From Algiphilus aromaticivorans DG1253 (GTDB taxonomy: Bacteria; Pseudomonadota; Gammaproteobacteria; Nevskiales; Nevskiaceae), in NCBI RefSeq assembly GCF_000733765.1, contig NZ_JPOG01000001.1, forward strand, positions 3,296,501-3,360,500: a stretch of 64,000 nucleotides of DNA. The letters run 5' to 3'. Numbering within the stretch: position 1 is the stretch's first letter; each line of letters opens with the position of its first letter. This document shows, one piece after another, positions 1 to 9,076 of this stretch. The notes below the pieces were generated by a model that saw only the letters and a list, made by a program, of their open reading frames with translations, was not told the DNA's origin and ran no database searches. The position numbers and the translations under genes are program-made.

Positions 1-508
1 ACAGCGGTGCCTCCCGCTCGTCAGGGGTGCGACTGAGGCTACGCGAGAGCAGCCGGATACCGGTATAGCCGTCGATGAGGCTGTGATGCACCTTGAAATA
101 GAGCGCGAAGCGGCCGCCTTCCAGCCCTTCGATAAGGTGCACTTCCCACGGCGGGCGATGGAAGTCGATGCTGTGGCTGTGCAGGCGGGAGACCAGCACG
201 CCCAGGGCGCGCTCGTCGCCCGGCTCGGGCAGCGCCGAGTGACGGATGTGATAGTCGACATCGAAGCTGTCGTCCACCACCCAGCCCTGCAGCGGATGCG
301 CGAGGAAGCCCGGATACTTGAGCTTAAGATTCCAGGGTGGCTGCACCTGCGGCTCACTGCGCAGCTGCTCCATCAGCGCGCTCAGCGCCCCGGGTTCGGC
401 ATCGGCCGGTGCGGAGAAGGGCATCATCGAGCCGACGTGCATCATCGACTCGCGCGTCTCCGCGGCCAGGAAGGTCCAGTCCAGCGAGTTCAGGCGCTTG
501 GTCGCCAT
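1..508 (-). CDS. Wax-ester synthase/diacylglycerol acyltransferase (WS/DGAT), C-terminus cut by window edge
   Basis: The N-terminal 169 residues of a WS/DGAT-family O-acyltransferase are visible, starting MATKRLNSLDW. The protein continues beyond base 1. The acyltransferase motif HHxxxDG is present as HHSLIDG near residue 147, preceded by a PPWEVHLIEGL segment typical of the family. These enzymes condense fatty acyl-CoA with a fatty alcohol or diacylglycerol to make wax esters or triacylglycerol storage lipid at the inner membrane. The ATG at 508 follows a GGGAGA ribosome site. Family assignment is firm; substrate preference cannot be read from the fragment. Confidence 0.88.
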   Translation of the reverse strand, partial: MATKRLNSLDWTFLAAETRESMMHVGSMMPFSAPADAEPGALSALMEQLRSEPQVQPPWNLKLKYPGFLAHPLQGWVVDDSFDVDYHIRHSALPEPGDERALGVLVSRLHSHSIDFHRPPWEVHLIEGLEGGRFALYFKVHHSLIDGYTGIRLLSRSLSRTPDEREAPL

Positions 509-564
509 GCCGCGTCTCCCGTTCTTTTAGTCTCCACGGCCACCTTAGCAGGCGGACGCGGTGG

Positions 565-1320
565 CTACTCCAGGAGGCGCGCGCGCAATCGCTCGACGAC
601 GGCTTCGCTCAGCCCGTAGGGCGCGAGGTAGTCGCGCAGGCTGCCGTGGACGTCGCGCATGCCGGCGAGAAAGCGCTGCATGTGCTCCGGTCGCGCATTC
701 AGCGCCTCCGGCGGCGCGCCCTGCTCGCGATAGAGCGTAAAGGCTGCCGCGCGGTCCTCGGGGCGGATACCGGCGGCGACCAGCTCGGTGAGGGCATAGT
801 CGGCGACGATCAGCTCGTCCGGCACACCGAGCAGGTCAAGCAGAGTCGCGGCGACGATGCCGGTGCGATCCTTGCCGGCCGCGCAGTGAAAGACCAGCGG
901 CGTGGCTTCGTCGGCAGCGATGGCGGTCAGCACGCGCGCCAGCACCGGCCCGACGCCGCGCGCGATCCACAGATAGACCGTGCCCAGATCGTCGAGATCG
1001 GGCACCGGATCGTCCTTGGGCACATTCTCGCGATTCAGCGGCAGATGCAGCAGGCGAACGGCGTCGTCGTCGACGATGGGCGCAACGCCATTGCGCTCGC
1101 ATTCGCGAGCATGGCGCAGGTCGATGACGCTGCTGATGCGCAGTTCATTGCGCATTCGCAGGATGTCGGCCGGTGTCAGGCCGCCAAGGGCGTCTGCGCG
1201 ATAGAGTTGTTGCCAGCGCAGCCGCCGGCCGTCGCGCGTGGGATAACCGCCCAGATCACGCAGGTTGTGGCAACCCTCCAGCGGAATCCAGCGGCGGGCA
1301 ATGGCGAGCTCCTGCTCCAG
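565..1320 (-). CDS. Tyrosine-protein phosphatase-like protein (Y_phosphatase3 type)
   Basis: The P-loop HCAAGKDRTG matches the HCxxGKDRT signature of PF13350 tyrosine/serine phosphatases, which act through a cysteinyl-phosphate intermediate. The first in-frame ATG (1155) would remove the conserved N-terminal block, which is encoded upstream as IPLEGCHNLRDLGGYPTRDG. No ATG, GTG or TTG occurs in this frame until about 1506, inside the opposite HNH gene. A CTG at 1320 lies 6 bases after CGGAGG, so I place the start there (251 residues, MEQELAIARRWIPLEG). The substrate is unknown; members can act on phosphoprotein or phosphoinositide. Product confident, start inferred. Confidence 0.8.
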   Translation of the reverse strand: MEQELAIARRWIPLEGCHNLRDLGGYPTRDGRRLRWQQLYRADALGGLTPADILRMRNELRISSVIDLRHARECERNGVAPIVDDDAVRLLHLPLNRENVPKDDPVPDLDDLGTVYLWIARGVGPVLARVLTAIAADEATPLVFHCAAGKDRTGIVAATLLDLLGVPDELIVADYALTELVAAGIRPEDRAAAFTLYREQGAPPEALNARPEHMQRFLAGMRDVHGSLRDYLAPYGLSEAVVERLRARLLE

Positions 1321-1439
1321 AACGAACCTCCGGTGCTTGAGAAAGGGGTTGCGCCGCGCTTCGACGGTAGCCGCTCGAGAGCGACGGCGCAGGGCATAGT
1401 ATCGCGCAGTCGCCGGCCGCTTCTCGTCGCTGACGCCAT

Positions 1440-1736
1440 ATGCCCAAGGAATCCGCCAACACCCGCTGTGCGCTCTGCGACCGCGCCGTGCCGCTGAGCT
1501 TTCATCATCTGATTCCGCGCAAGAATCATCGCAAGCCCTGGTATCGGCGATATTTCAGCGTCGAGGAAATGCGCAGCCGCGGCGTCTGGCTGTGTCGCGA
1601 GTGCCACGCGGCCGTGCACCGCTTCTTCGACGAGCAGACCCTCGGCCGCCGGCTCAACACACTGGATGCGCTGCGGGCCGACGCACAGATCCAACGCCGC
1701 GTGGCCTGGGCGCGCAAGCTGCGCGCCCAGCGCTGA
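1440..1736 (+). CDS. Small HNH-type nuclease-like zinc protein
   Basis: A 98-residue protein with paired cysteines CALC near residue 11 and CREC near residue 53, plus HHLIPR and CHAAVHR histidine motifs. This is the layout of an HNH/treble-clef fold in which two CxxC pairs bind zinc and HH supplies the catalytic face. Stand-alone copies of this type are common in proteobacteria and their role is unknown. It lies divergent from the phosphatase gene, with 119 bases between the two starts, and converges on the GGDEF/EAL gene. Nuclease activity is inferred from the fold motifs only. Confidence 0.65.
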   Translation: MPKESANTRCALCDRAVPLSFHHLIPRKNHRKPWYRRYFSVEEMRSRGVWLCRECHAAVHRFFDEQTLGRRLNTLDALRADAQIQRRVAWARKLRAQR

Positions 1737-1750
1737 GGTCGATGCCCACC

Positions 1751-4615
1751 TCAGAACGAGCTTGGCGGCCCCAGGCGGCGCAGCGTCTGCAGCACCGCCT
1801 CATCCTCCACGAAATCGGCCGCCGAGCGTGCCTGCAGGATGGCTTCCGGCTTCTGCGCGGCGCTTATGGCCCAGCCCTGTACGTAATCGGCACCGCATTC
1901 GGCAAGGGCTTCGACAGTGGCTGCATCCTCCGCCCACTCGGCAATCGTGCGCATGCCCATGTTCTGGGCCAGCGCGACGATCGCGGAGACAATGGCGGCG
2001 TTGCGCGGATGCGCCGTCAGATCCCGCACCAGGGAGCCGTCGATCTTCAGCACTTCGGCTTCCAGCTCGCGCAGATAGTTGAAAGAGGTGTAGCCCGCCC
2101 CGAAATCGTCCAGCGCCACGCGCACGCCGCGCTCACGCAAACGCTCCATGAAGCGACGGCTCACCGGAAGGTCGCGTAGCGCCACGGCTTCGGTGATCTC
2201 CAGGCAGAGCAAGGGCGCGACGTCAGGGTGGTCCGCCAGCGTCCGCAGCACGGTGTCGATGAAGTCCTCGTCGTTGAGGGAGGTGCCGCTGAGGTTCACG
2301 CAGACGAAGCGCGTGGCCGGCAGCTGCTCCTTGTGCTCACGCAGCCACTGTAGAGTGCGGCCGAGAACCCAGGTATCGAGCTTGGTCATGTTGCCGCTGG
2401 TCTCGGCAGCAGCCAGCGCCCGACCGACAGGTACGGAACACCCGTCGGCGTCCTCCATGCGCAGCAGTACCTCGAAGTCCAGGCTTGCCCGCGGATCTTG
2501 CAAGGACATGATCGGCTGCATCTCGATGCGCAGACCGGCCGGAGCATCCCGGCGGTCCATGCTCTTGATGACGCGCAGCTCTTCGACCCGTTCGGCAAGC
2601 GCCCTCGCATTGCGGTCGTAGACGACCAGACGGGGGCCGCGCTTAGCCTCGTGGCAGGCGCGCTCAGCCGAGGAGATGGCGTCGATGGCCGCCATATTCG
2701 GCGTCAGCTCCAATACCCCGAAAGCGGCGCTGAGCGGAAAGGGCCGTTCGCCAACCACGATGGGGCGCTCGGTGATCGCGCTCTGGATCCGCCGGCAGAT
2801 CCGCGCGGCCGGCGCCAGCGGCACATCGGCGAAGAGCAGCAGGAAGGTGTCACCACTGAGGCGCGCCACTACGGCCTCCGGCGGCAGCTCTTCCTGAATG
2901 CGCGCGCAGAGCTGGCGGAGCACGTCGTCACCCACGGCGTAGCCATGCAGCTCGTTCACCAGCTTGAAGCGATCCACATTCAGATAGACCAGCGCGCCGG
3001 GGCGTTGGGCGTCGCCGTCTGCGAGCGCTGTTTCCAGACCGACCTCAAGGCCACGCCGATTGCGTGCGCCGGTGACGGAGTCGTGATCGGCCAGGAAGCT
3101 GAGCCTGCGGGTGGCGGCGACCCGCTCGCTGACGTCCTGCAGCGAGCCCTCGATGCCGTCCTCGCCGCGCAGGGCGCGCAATTGGTACCAGCGCGCGTGG
3201 TCCGGCCCCCCCGTCCCTGGAATCTCCAGCTCCTGCGCACCCTCGGCGGCAAGGGTGTGCTGCAGCATCTGCTCCGCTTCCGGGCCGAAGAAGCCGGCCA
3301 GCCTCGCTGGATCGCCGGCCTGCTCCAGCCCGAGCATCTCGCGCAGCGCCGTGTTGCTGCGCTGGATGCGGCCCGCCTCGTCCAGCGTAAACAGGCCGAT
3401 CGGCGTGTTCTCGTAGGTTCGTGCCAGCTTGCGCTGGGCCTGTTCTCGGCGCCGCCGCTCGTCGCGCAGCTGTTCGATGAAGGCCAGCACCGCCAGGGCG
3501 CTGGAGGCCAGCGCCGCCGTGACGTTGTTCAGGACGCCCATGAGCGCATCGAAGCCGAAAGCGGCAGCGACAATCTCGGAGGCCGAGCCAGACAGCACCA
3601 TGAGCAGCGCGCCACCGTAGTACATTGCGACGCGCCCATTCGGTCGCAGTGCCATGCCGAACATGCAGGCCAGCACCACGGTGATGCCGAAGCCGACGAT
3701 GCCCCACATCAACGGCAGGAAATCGCCGAAGGGAAGCAGGATGGCGGCCGCCAGCAACAGCGGGCCCAGCGCCTTGGCCGTAGCGAGCAGTCCATTGAGC
3801 ACGACCGGCAGGCGCATCTCGCCGAAGAGCCGATCGAAAAGCGCGAAGGTCAGCAGGTAGTAGGCGGCGATTGTCAGCTGCCGTATCGGCTCCAGCCAGT
3901 CGGAGGGAAGGGTCGCGCCCATCCATTCGTCGTCCCAGCCGATGGATATGGCAGCAAGGCGCAGGTTGGCGAAGAGCCAGGTCGCGAGCAGCAGATAGCG
4001 TGCGTCGCGATTGACCAATGAGAAGGCCAAGGCCAGAAAAACGAGCCCGAGCAGGGCGCCTTCGAGCATGCCCGCAGCGCGGGCGGCATGGCGGCTGGCG
4101 CGATCCAGCGCTGCGGCCGACCACAGCTCGGCCGAAATATTGGCTGGCCCCGAGAAGCGACCGCGGCACAGCACTTCCTCGGGAGCCGCTTCATCAAAGG
4201 ACACCGCAAAGCCGGTATCGGCCGGATACATTGCACCCGCCGTGCGATCACGGTCTGCACGGCCGAGGCTTTGCAGGCTCGCCCCTTCCCAGCATTCGAT
4301 CTCTCGCGTGTGCCGCGACGGCAGCACAAGGACCGGTTCGCCGGAGACACGCCCGTCGATCGGTGTCCAGATCCAGAACGGCGTCTCCGCCAGATGCGTG
4401 CTGTAGCTATCGACCGCTGCGCGATCCTGGAGGCGCGCACGCGCCTCGACAGGTGACAGGGCCGTCTCGGTCTCGCCTAGCACGGCGATCGACAAGGGCT
4501 CGGATCGGGCGCCGAAATCGTCGGGCTGCACAAGCAGGAAGACCGACAGCGCAACAACGACGGCCGGAATCAGGAGATAGCTGAGAAAGCGAATAACCCG
4601 GTCGACGAGCTTCAT
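1751..4615 (-). CDS. Membrane GGDEF/EAL c-di-GMP signalling protein with PAS domain
   Basis: About 954 residues. An N-terminal membrane segment (7-25) is followed by a periplasmic sensor region (about 30-170), about seven transmembrane helices (175-395, 7TMR-DISM-like), a PAS-like region (405-530), a GGDEF domain (540-690) and an EAL domain (710-940). The GGDEF signature is degenerate (SGDTF), so cyclase activity is doubtful. The EAL domain keeps EVLLR, NLSG, EITE, DDFGAGY and LKID, consistent with an active c-di-GMP phosphodiesterase. A TTG at 4636 is an alternative start. I prefer the ATG at 4615 (MKLVDRVIRF), although its GGAGG is rather far upstream. It is probably monocistronic. Confidence 0.88.
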   Translation of the reverse strand: MKLVDRVIRFLSYLLIPAVVVALSVFLLVQPDDFGARSEPLSIAVLGETETALSPVEARARLQDRAAVDSYSTHLAETPFWIWTPIDGRVSGEPVLVLPSRHTREIECWEGASLQSLGRADRDRTAGAMYPADTGFAVSFDEAAPEEVLCRGRFSGPANISAELWSAAALDRASRHAARAAGMLEGALLGLVFLALAFSLVNRDARYLLLATWLFANLRLAAISIGWDDEWMGATLPSDWLEPIRQLTIAAYYLLTFALFDRLFGEMRLPVVLNGLLATAKALGPLLLAAAILLPFGDFLPLMWGIVGFGITVVLACMFGMALRPNGRVAMYYGGALLMVLSGSASEIVAAAFGFDALMGVLNNVTAALASSALAVLAFIEQLRDERRRREQAQRKLARTYENTPIGLFTLDEAGRIQRSNTALREMLGLEQAGDPARLAGFFGPEAEQMLQHTLAAEGAQELEIPGTGGPDHARWYQLRALRGEDGIEGSLQDVSERVAATRRLSFLADHDSVTGARNRRGLEVGLETALADGDAQRPGALVYLNVDRFKLVNELHGYAVGDDVLRQLCARIQEELPPEAVVARLSGDTFLLLFADVPLAPAARICRRIQSAITERPIVVGERPFPLSAAFGVLELTPNMAAIDAISSAERACHEAKRGPRLVVYDRNARALAERVEELRVIKSMDRRDAPAGLRIEMQPIMSLQDPRASLDFEVLLRMEDADGCSVPVGRALAAAETSGNMTKLDTWVLGRTLQWLREHKEQLPATRFVCVNLSGTSLNDEDFIDTVLRTLADHPDVAPLLCLEITEAVALRDLPVSRRFMERLRERGVRVALDDFGAGYTSFNYLRELEAEVLKIDGSLVRDLTAHPRNAAIVSAIVALAQNMGMRTIAEWAEDAATVEALAECGADYVQGWAISAAQKPEAILQARSAADFVEDEAVLQTLRRLGPPSSF

Positions 4616-4639
4616 TGCGTTTACCGTCGCCTCCAACCC

Positions 4640-4701
4640 CGGGAAGAAAAGACAACCGCCGCCGCACGGAGCCTGCTGTGTGGCCAGCCGTGCGGCGGCG
4701 G
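4640..4701 (-). terminator. Rho-independent terminator of the FeeM-like gene
   Basis: A perfect 14-base inverted repeat, CCGCCGCCGCACGG (4656-4669) and its complement (4688-4701), encloses an 18-base loop. Read on the minus strand it is followed by the T-rich tail TTGTCTTTTCTT. It sits 100 bases downstream of the stop of the gene at 4805 and just upstream of the GGDEF/EAL gene, separating the two transcripts. Confidence 0.8.
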
Positions 4702-4804
4702 AATGCTGCGCACCGATACTTTATCGTCTTCGGCCAAACGATTGTTCAGCAATAACCTCTCAAGCTGGTATCGGGAGTCGTGCTTGGGGAGGTTTCAACA
4801 GATC

Positions 4805-5485
4805 CTACGCGCTGGCGCCGAGAACCAAGTCCGGATGCCGGGTACGGAACACGAAGTCGTAGAGCGGATGCCGGGCCTCGCGCCAGCGACGCTCGGCCGT
4901 ATTCACTTCGAAGGCCAGCACCCGATGCGGAATGTTGCCCGCGTGTGCCATCGGCATGAAGCCCTGGCCAGGGAAAACCTCCTGAAATTGCAGCGCCTCG
5001 TACTGGCGATCGAGCGGTGATCGTCCCGCTACCACCATCCATTCGATCGAAGTCTGCAGGCAGTAGAGGAAGTAGGCCTTGAAGAGCACGGTCTTCGCGA
5101 GCCTGCCGGCAACGCCACCCGACACACCGAGCCGGGTCGCCTCGGCCAGCGGCCGGCCGCACAACCAGTCGGGCAGGGTCACGGACTGCTCCAGCAGCAG
5201 CGGGTTGTGACGGTTGCTCTGGATGCGCATGGTGCCGAGCGGCGCACCGTCGAGCTTGGATTCCGCCAGCAGGATGACCGCGCCCGGATCGCTGTCGCAG
5301 AGCTCGGCCGAACCGAGGGTCCGCGCCAGATCGGGGATGTGTCGCCCATAGGCCGATTGGCGGATAGTCAGAGCCTTGGTGAGCTGGGCTTCATCCAAGG
5401 CCAGCCGTACCGTGAAGGGCAGCTGCTCTTCGTGCAGCGCCTCGGCCGGGGCGCGTTGTGCCTGAGCTTGATTGTCTTGCGTCAT
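4805..5485 (-). CDS. N-acyl amino acid synthase FeeM-like / autoinducer-synthase-fold acyltransferase
   Basis: 226 residues with no signal peptide. The N-terminal half carries RQSAYGRHIPD and GTMRIQSN, and the middle EATRLGVSGG, the pattern of the FeeM/LuxI-like GNAT-fold family. These enzymes transfer an acyl chain from acyl carrier protein to an amino acid or related amine. A second ATG at 5485 has GGAG nine bases upstream and is preferred to the ATG at 5500. A strong terminator follows, so the gene is a single transcript, divergent from a secreted hydrolase. The acyl donor and acceptor cannot be read from sequence; the family call is moderate. Confidence 0.6.
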   Translation of the reverse strand: MTQDNQAQAQRAPAEALHEEQLPFTVRLALDEAQLTKALTIRQSAYGRHIPDLARTLGSAELCDSDPGAVILLAESKLDGAPLGTMRIQSNRHNPLLLEQSVTLPDWLCGRPLAEATRLGVSGGVAGRLAKTVLFKAYFLYCLQTSIEWMVVAGRSPLDRQYEALQFQEVFPGQGFMPMAHAGNIPHRVLAFEVNTAERRWREARHPLYDFVFRTRHPDLVLGASA

Positions 5486-5636
5486 AGCGTAGAGCTCCAT
5501 ATGCGAGTGAGTGCACCGCCACGGTCATGGCGGCAACTGCAGACTCGCACCCCTGGCACGACACCTCACGCCGGAAGGCGCACGACGTTAGGGTGGTATG
5601 CCGCGTCCGCAAGTTACGCCGGAAACGGAGAAGGAC

Positions 5637-6599
5637 ATGCCCCGTTTCGCAACCCTGCTTCTGGCGCTCGGGATCGGCGCCGCCCACGCCGGCGATGCGC
5701 CGGATTACCCCTATCCCGTCGAGCGCTTCGCCTTCGACAGCCAGCGGCAATCGCTGGAAATGGCCTACATGGATGTGCAGCCGGAGGCCGAGCCGCGCGG
5801 CACCTTCGTGCTGCTGCACGGCAAGAACTTCAACGGCGCCTATTGGCACCAGACCATCGACTTTCTGGTCGACTCCGGCTATCGGGTGATCGTCCCCGAT
5901 CAGATCGGCTTCGGGCGCTCGTCGCTTCCCGAGCGCTACCAGTACAGCTTCGACCAACTCGCAGCCAACACGCGCGTGCTTCTCGATCAGCTGGATGTCG
6001 AGCGCGCTCGCGTGATGGGACATTCCATGGGCGGCATGCTCGCCACCCGCTTCGCGCTGCGCTATCCCGATTTCACCGAGGTGCTACTGCTGCTGAATCC
6101 GATCGGCCTGGAAGACTGGCGCGCCATGGGCGTGCCTTTCGTGCCCATCGACCAGATCTACCGGGCCGAGCGCGCCAAGGATTTTGATGCCATCAAGGCC
6201 TATCAGAAGGCTAGCTACTACGACGGTCAGTGGCACGACGTCTACACGCCCTGGGCACGCATGCTGGCCGCACAGTATGAAGGCGAGGATGGCGAGCGCT
6301 TCGCCTGGAACATGGCGCTGACCGCGGACATGATCCTGTCACAGCCAGTGATCTACGAGCTTGAGCAACTGGAGGTGCCGACCGTGCTGATGATCGGCCA
6401 GCGCGACCGCACCGCCATCGGCCGTGATCTGGTCGACAACAAGCTGGCCGAGGCGATGGGCGACTACCCTTCCCTCGGCCGTCGCGCCGCCGCGCGCATT
6501 CCCGAGGCTCGGCACATCGCCTTCGACGGCATCGGTCATCTGCCGCACATCGAGGCGCCGCAGCGCTATCTGCAAGCGCTGGAGAGCGTGCTCGACTGA
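5637..6599 (+). CDS. Secreted alpha/beta hydrolase
   Basis: 320 residues. The start at 5637 (MPRFATLLLALGIGAAHA) gives a short signal peptide cleaved near residue 18 and has GGAG seven bases upstream; an ATG at 5598 lacks both. The fold shows HGKNFNG (oxyanion region), the nucleophile elbow GHSMGG (Ser130), an acid candidate in GQRDRT, and the histidine in GHLPHIE. It probably hydrolyses esters or lactones in the periplasm. The N-terminal match to haloalkane/epoxide-hydrolase-like proteins is only general, and no substrate can be assigned. Confidence 0.8.
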   Translation: MPRFATLLLALGIGAAHAGDAPDYPYPVERFAFDSQRQSLEMAYMDVQPEAEPRGTFVLLHGKNFNGAYWHQTIDFLVDSGYRVIVPDQIGFGRSSLPERYQYSFDQLAANTRVLLDQLDVERARVMGHSMGGMLATRFALRYPDFTEVLLLLNPIGLEDWRAMGVPFVPIDQIYRAERAKDFDAIKAYQKASYYDGQWHDVYTPWARMLAAQYEGEDGERFAWNMALTADMILSQPVIYELEQLEVPTVLMIGQRDRTAIGRDLVDNKLAEAMGDYPSLGRRAAARIPEARHIAFDGIGHLPHIEAPQRYLQALESVLD

Positions 6600-6918
6600 G
6601 GAGGGCCGCGACGAATGCGCACGCGTGATGCCAGCCGCCGGGCCGTGCACATCAGCCTGGACCCAGGATGCCCCGTTTCCGACGACTATCCCCGGCGTGT
6701 GCCGGCACGACACCAGCTGGGGCCTGTCTCCGGCCCATGTAGCGCGGGCCGGATGGGGGTTCATGGGCACGCAGCCGCAGCGCTGGCACCGTCGGTCAAC
6801 TGTCGTTCGCCGAGGAGCGGACAAACTGGCATACCTATAGGGCCTAGGCGCACCATGGGTCTACGTACTAGACGAGCGCTATCGCATCGCCGCGGAACCG
6901 ACACGGAGCGGCATCACC
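6600..6918. other. Non-coding gap before the pilin operon
   Basis: No convincing gene is seen in this 319-base gap. The only open frames are GC-driven and lack recognisable motifs or good ribosome sites. The upstream part could hold the hydrolase transcript end and the downstream part the pilin-operon promoter, but no clear terminator or consensus promoter was found. Confidence 0.5.
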
Positions 6919-8688
6919 ATGAGCCTGAATCGACAACGACAACGCGGAGCGGTACTGGGCACCAGCCTGATTCTGCTCACCGTCATGACGACAGTGGGCA
7001 TTACCGCTGCAACCCTGTCGGGTGACCGCGAGCAATCGGCGGCAAGCTACCGGCAGCAGGTGGATGCCATGATGGCCGCCGAGCACGGTGAGCTGGTCGT
7101 GCGCAACATCGTCTCTGACTGGATTGAGGCCAACAACGACTGGCCCGACGAAGCGCAAGCCCGCAATCTCGTCAATGCCGGCAATTGGCGCGGCATGGGT
7201 GGCGACGACGGCCAGGTGCGCCAGGCGCAGAGCTTCCGCGTAGCGGAAGTCAACGCCGCCGTCATCGACGGCACGGAATCCCTCGTTTTCGACATTGAGG
7301 GAGCGATCCGCCCCGGCGACGAGACACGGTCCTTGCGACAGATGCAGCTCGTCATCCAGCGCAGCAGCGAAGCCGGCGACAGCATTTCCCCCTTCGAGGG
7401 CGGGCTGATCGGCTGCGACGGCCTCAGCCAGAGCGGCAGCGCCAGCGTCGACAGCTTCCATTCCGGGCGCGGCGCCTACGGAGCCAATCTCGACAACGGC
7501 AGCGTCAATGCGCGCACCGGCGAGGTCCGCATGCGCACGATCAATGCAGGCGCCGACGGCAGCTTCTCCGGCAACGCGCCGGTCTACGGCGATGTCGCCG
7601 TAACCGGCGATCTCAGCATGAGCGGCGCGACGCCGATCCACGGCAACCTCTTCGTCGACGGCTCGGTCAACAACATGAACGGCACCGTCGGCGGCACGGT
7701 GCAGGTCGGAGGCAATATCAGCCTCGGCAGCGCCAGCAACGTGCAGGGCCCCGTGCGCGCCGGCGGCAATGTCACCGTAGGCAGTACCAGCACGCCTCCG
7801 CCCGCCATTTCCGCCATGGGCAGTGTCAGCTGGCCGAGCTGGTGGATATGGAGGCCCCTCCTCGATGCGCTGACCGGGAATTACAGGGAGCAGCAGGAGG
7901 ATCTGGAGCTGGATCCGGTGCTCGACCCCTCGCTGGAATGCGACCCGCTGGCGGTGGTCGACCCCGACACGCTCGGGCCGGGTCAGATGTTCTGGGACGC
8001 CTGGAACGATCCGGCCATGCAGCCGCTCACCGACTACTTCATCGAGAGCGGCTGCGCTCACTGCATCGACAGCGGCAATCGGAGCACGCAGCTGACCGGC
8101 GGCAGAGGCAACCAGGACGCCCGCGACACCGTTATCGGTAACGACGGCAGCCGCACCGTCGTGCGCGTCGACAACGGCCTGGGAACCCAGGGTCGACTGT
8201 CCTCCTTGACCATCCGGGGCGATGTCACCCTGGTCGTCGACGGCGACTTCGACATCGGCAACAACACGCAGATGCGCATCGCCCCCGATGCCAATCTCAC
8301 GGTCATGGTCAGCGGCCAGACCGATCTGGGCGGCGGCAGCAATGTCCTGACGGGCGCCCAGAATCAGGGCGCGCCCTTCGTGCGCAACGACAAGCCAGCC
8401 TTTTCGCTGTACTCAGCACATCGCGGCAGCCAGTACCAGCCCGGGGTGCGTGTCTCCGGCGCAAACAGCTCGCACGTTGCGGTGTACGCGCCCAACACCG
8501 GTGTGCGCATCCGTGGCTCAGGAAACATCTTTGGCGCCGTGCGCGCCGGCTTTCTCGACTTGAGCGGCAGCGGCGACATCCACTACGACACCATGCTCGG
8601 CGAGCTGAGCCCGCCCGGAGGCGGCGCTGCGGCGTCCCAGATCAGCGTCCAGCGTGGCGGTTGGTGGGAAGGCGCCGTCGATGAATAG
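6919..8688 (+). CDS. PilX-type minor pilin with large repetitive beta-solenoid-like passenger
   Basis: 589 residues. The N-terminus [19 protein letters not shown] (residues 7-25) is the PilX_N membrane anchor, without the F/E prepilin motif of major pilins. From about residue 210 to 295, short repeats rich in V, G, N and S ([44 protein letters not shown]) resemble the bactofilin/polymer-forming solenoid. A second repeat block lies near 510-570 ([20 protein letters not shown]). PilX proteins are normally about 150-200 residues, so this is an enlarged form. It heads a pilin operon and overlaps the next start by 8 bases. Confidence 0.72.
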   Translation: MSLNRQRQRGAVLGTSLILLTVMTTVGITAATLSGDREQSAASYRQQVDAMMAAEHGELVVRNIVSDWIEANNDWPDEAQARNLVNAGNWRGMGGDDGQVRQAQSFRVAEVNAAVIDGTESLVFDIEGAIRPGDETRSLRQMQLVIQRSSEAGDSISPFEGGLIGCDGLSQSGSASVDSFHSGRGAYGANLDNGSVNARTGEVRMRTINAGADGSFSGNAPVYGDVAVTGDLSMSGATPIHGNLFVDGSVNNMNGTVGGTVQVGGNISLGSASNVQGPVRAGGNVTVGSTSTPPPAISAMGSVSWPSWWIWRPLLDALTGNYREQQEDLELDPVLDPSLECDPLAVVDPDTLGPGQMFWDAWNDPAMQPLTDYFIESGCAHCIDSGNRSTQLTGGRGNQDARDTVIGNDGSRTVVRVDNGLGTQGRLSSLTIRGDVTLVVDGDFDIGNNTQMRIAPDANLTVMVSGQTDLGGGSNVLTGAQNQGAPFVRNDKPAFSLYSAHRGSQYQPGVRVSGANSSHVAVYAPNTGVRIRGSGNIFGAVRAGFLDLSGSGDIHYDTMLGELSPPGGGAAASQISVQRGGWWEGAVDE

Positions 8689-9076
8689 CGGCAGGCCCAC
8701 CGTACACGGCTTCACCCTCATCGAGCTGATGCTCGTCGTGGGTATCGTTGCCATCCTGGCGGCCATCGCGATTCCGAGCTACCAGATCTATGTGGAGCGT
8801 TCGCAGGTACGGGAGGGTCAGGCGGCGCTGTCGAACGCGCGCAACGCCTTGGAGCGCTGCTATACCGCCAGCGAGAACTACAGCTACGAGGATTGCGAAG
8901 ACCGCATCGCAGCACAGAGCGAGAACGGCATCTACGGCCTGAGCGCGGCCATCGACGAGGATCTGGCCGGATTCCGGATTACGGCCACGGCGAGGCGCGC
9001 GCCGGCTTCGCGCGGCGGCTGCGCCGAGATGGAAGTCACGCACGACGGTGAGCGCAGCCCGGCGGGCTGCTGGTGA
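8681..9076 (+). CDS. PilE-like type IV pilin
   Basis: 131 residues from the ATG at 8681, which overlaps the pilX-like stop. Prepilin peptidase would cleave in HG|FTLIELM after residue 10, leaving N-methylated Phe and Glu5. A hydrophobic assembly helix follows ([19 protein letters not shown]). The C-terminal half has cysteines at [13 protein letters not shown] and near the end, as in PilE-family minor pilins. It belongs to the translationally coupled operon 6919-10552, and its ATG at 8681 is preferred to one at 8654 inside the upstream gene. Confidence 0.85.
   Translation: MNSGRPTVHGFTLIELMLVVGIVAILAAIAIPSYQIYVERSQVREGQAALSNARNALERCYTASENYSYEDCEDRIAAQSENGIYGLSAAIDEDLAGFRITATARRAPASRGGCAEMEVTHDGERSPAGCW

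Noticed and set aside
337-1497. A 386-codon open frame on the plus strand
   Set aside because: It lies over the WS/DGAT and phosphatase genes, whose active-site motifs are intact on the other strand. Composition is typical of a shadow frame.
2498-4021. A 507-codon open frame opposite the GGDEF/EAL gene
   Set aside because: The minus-strand reading has all the GGDEF/EAL motifs. This frame has none.
6827-6842. TGGCATACCTATAGGG as a sigma-54 promoter for the pilin operon
   Set aside because: The -12 GC is GG and the TTGC element is missing, so the match is too weak, although sigma-54 control of pilins is known.
6615-7025. A possible 136-residue protein before the pilin operon
   Set aside because: It has no motif, no good ribosome site, and runs into the pilX-like gene in another frame.
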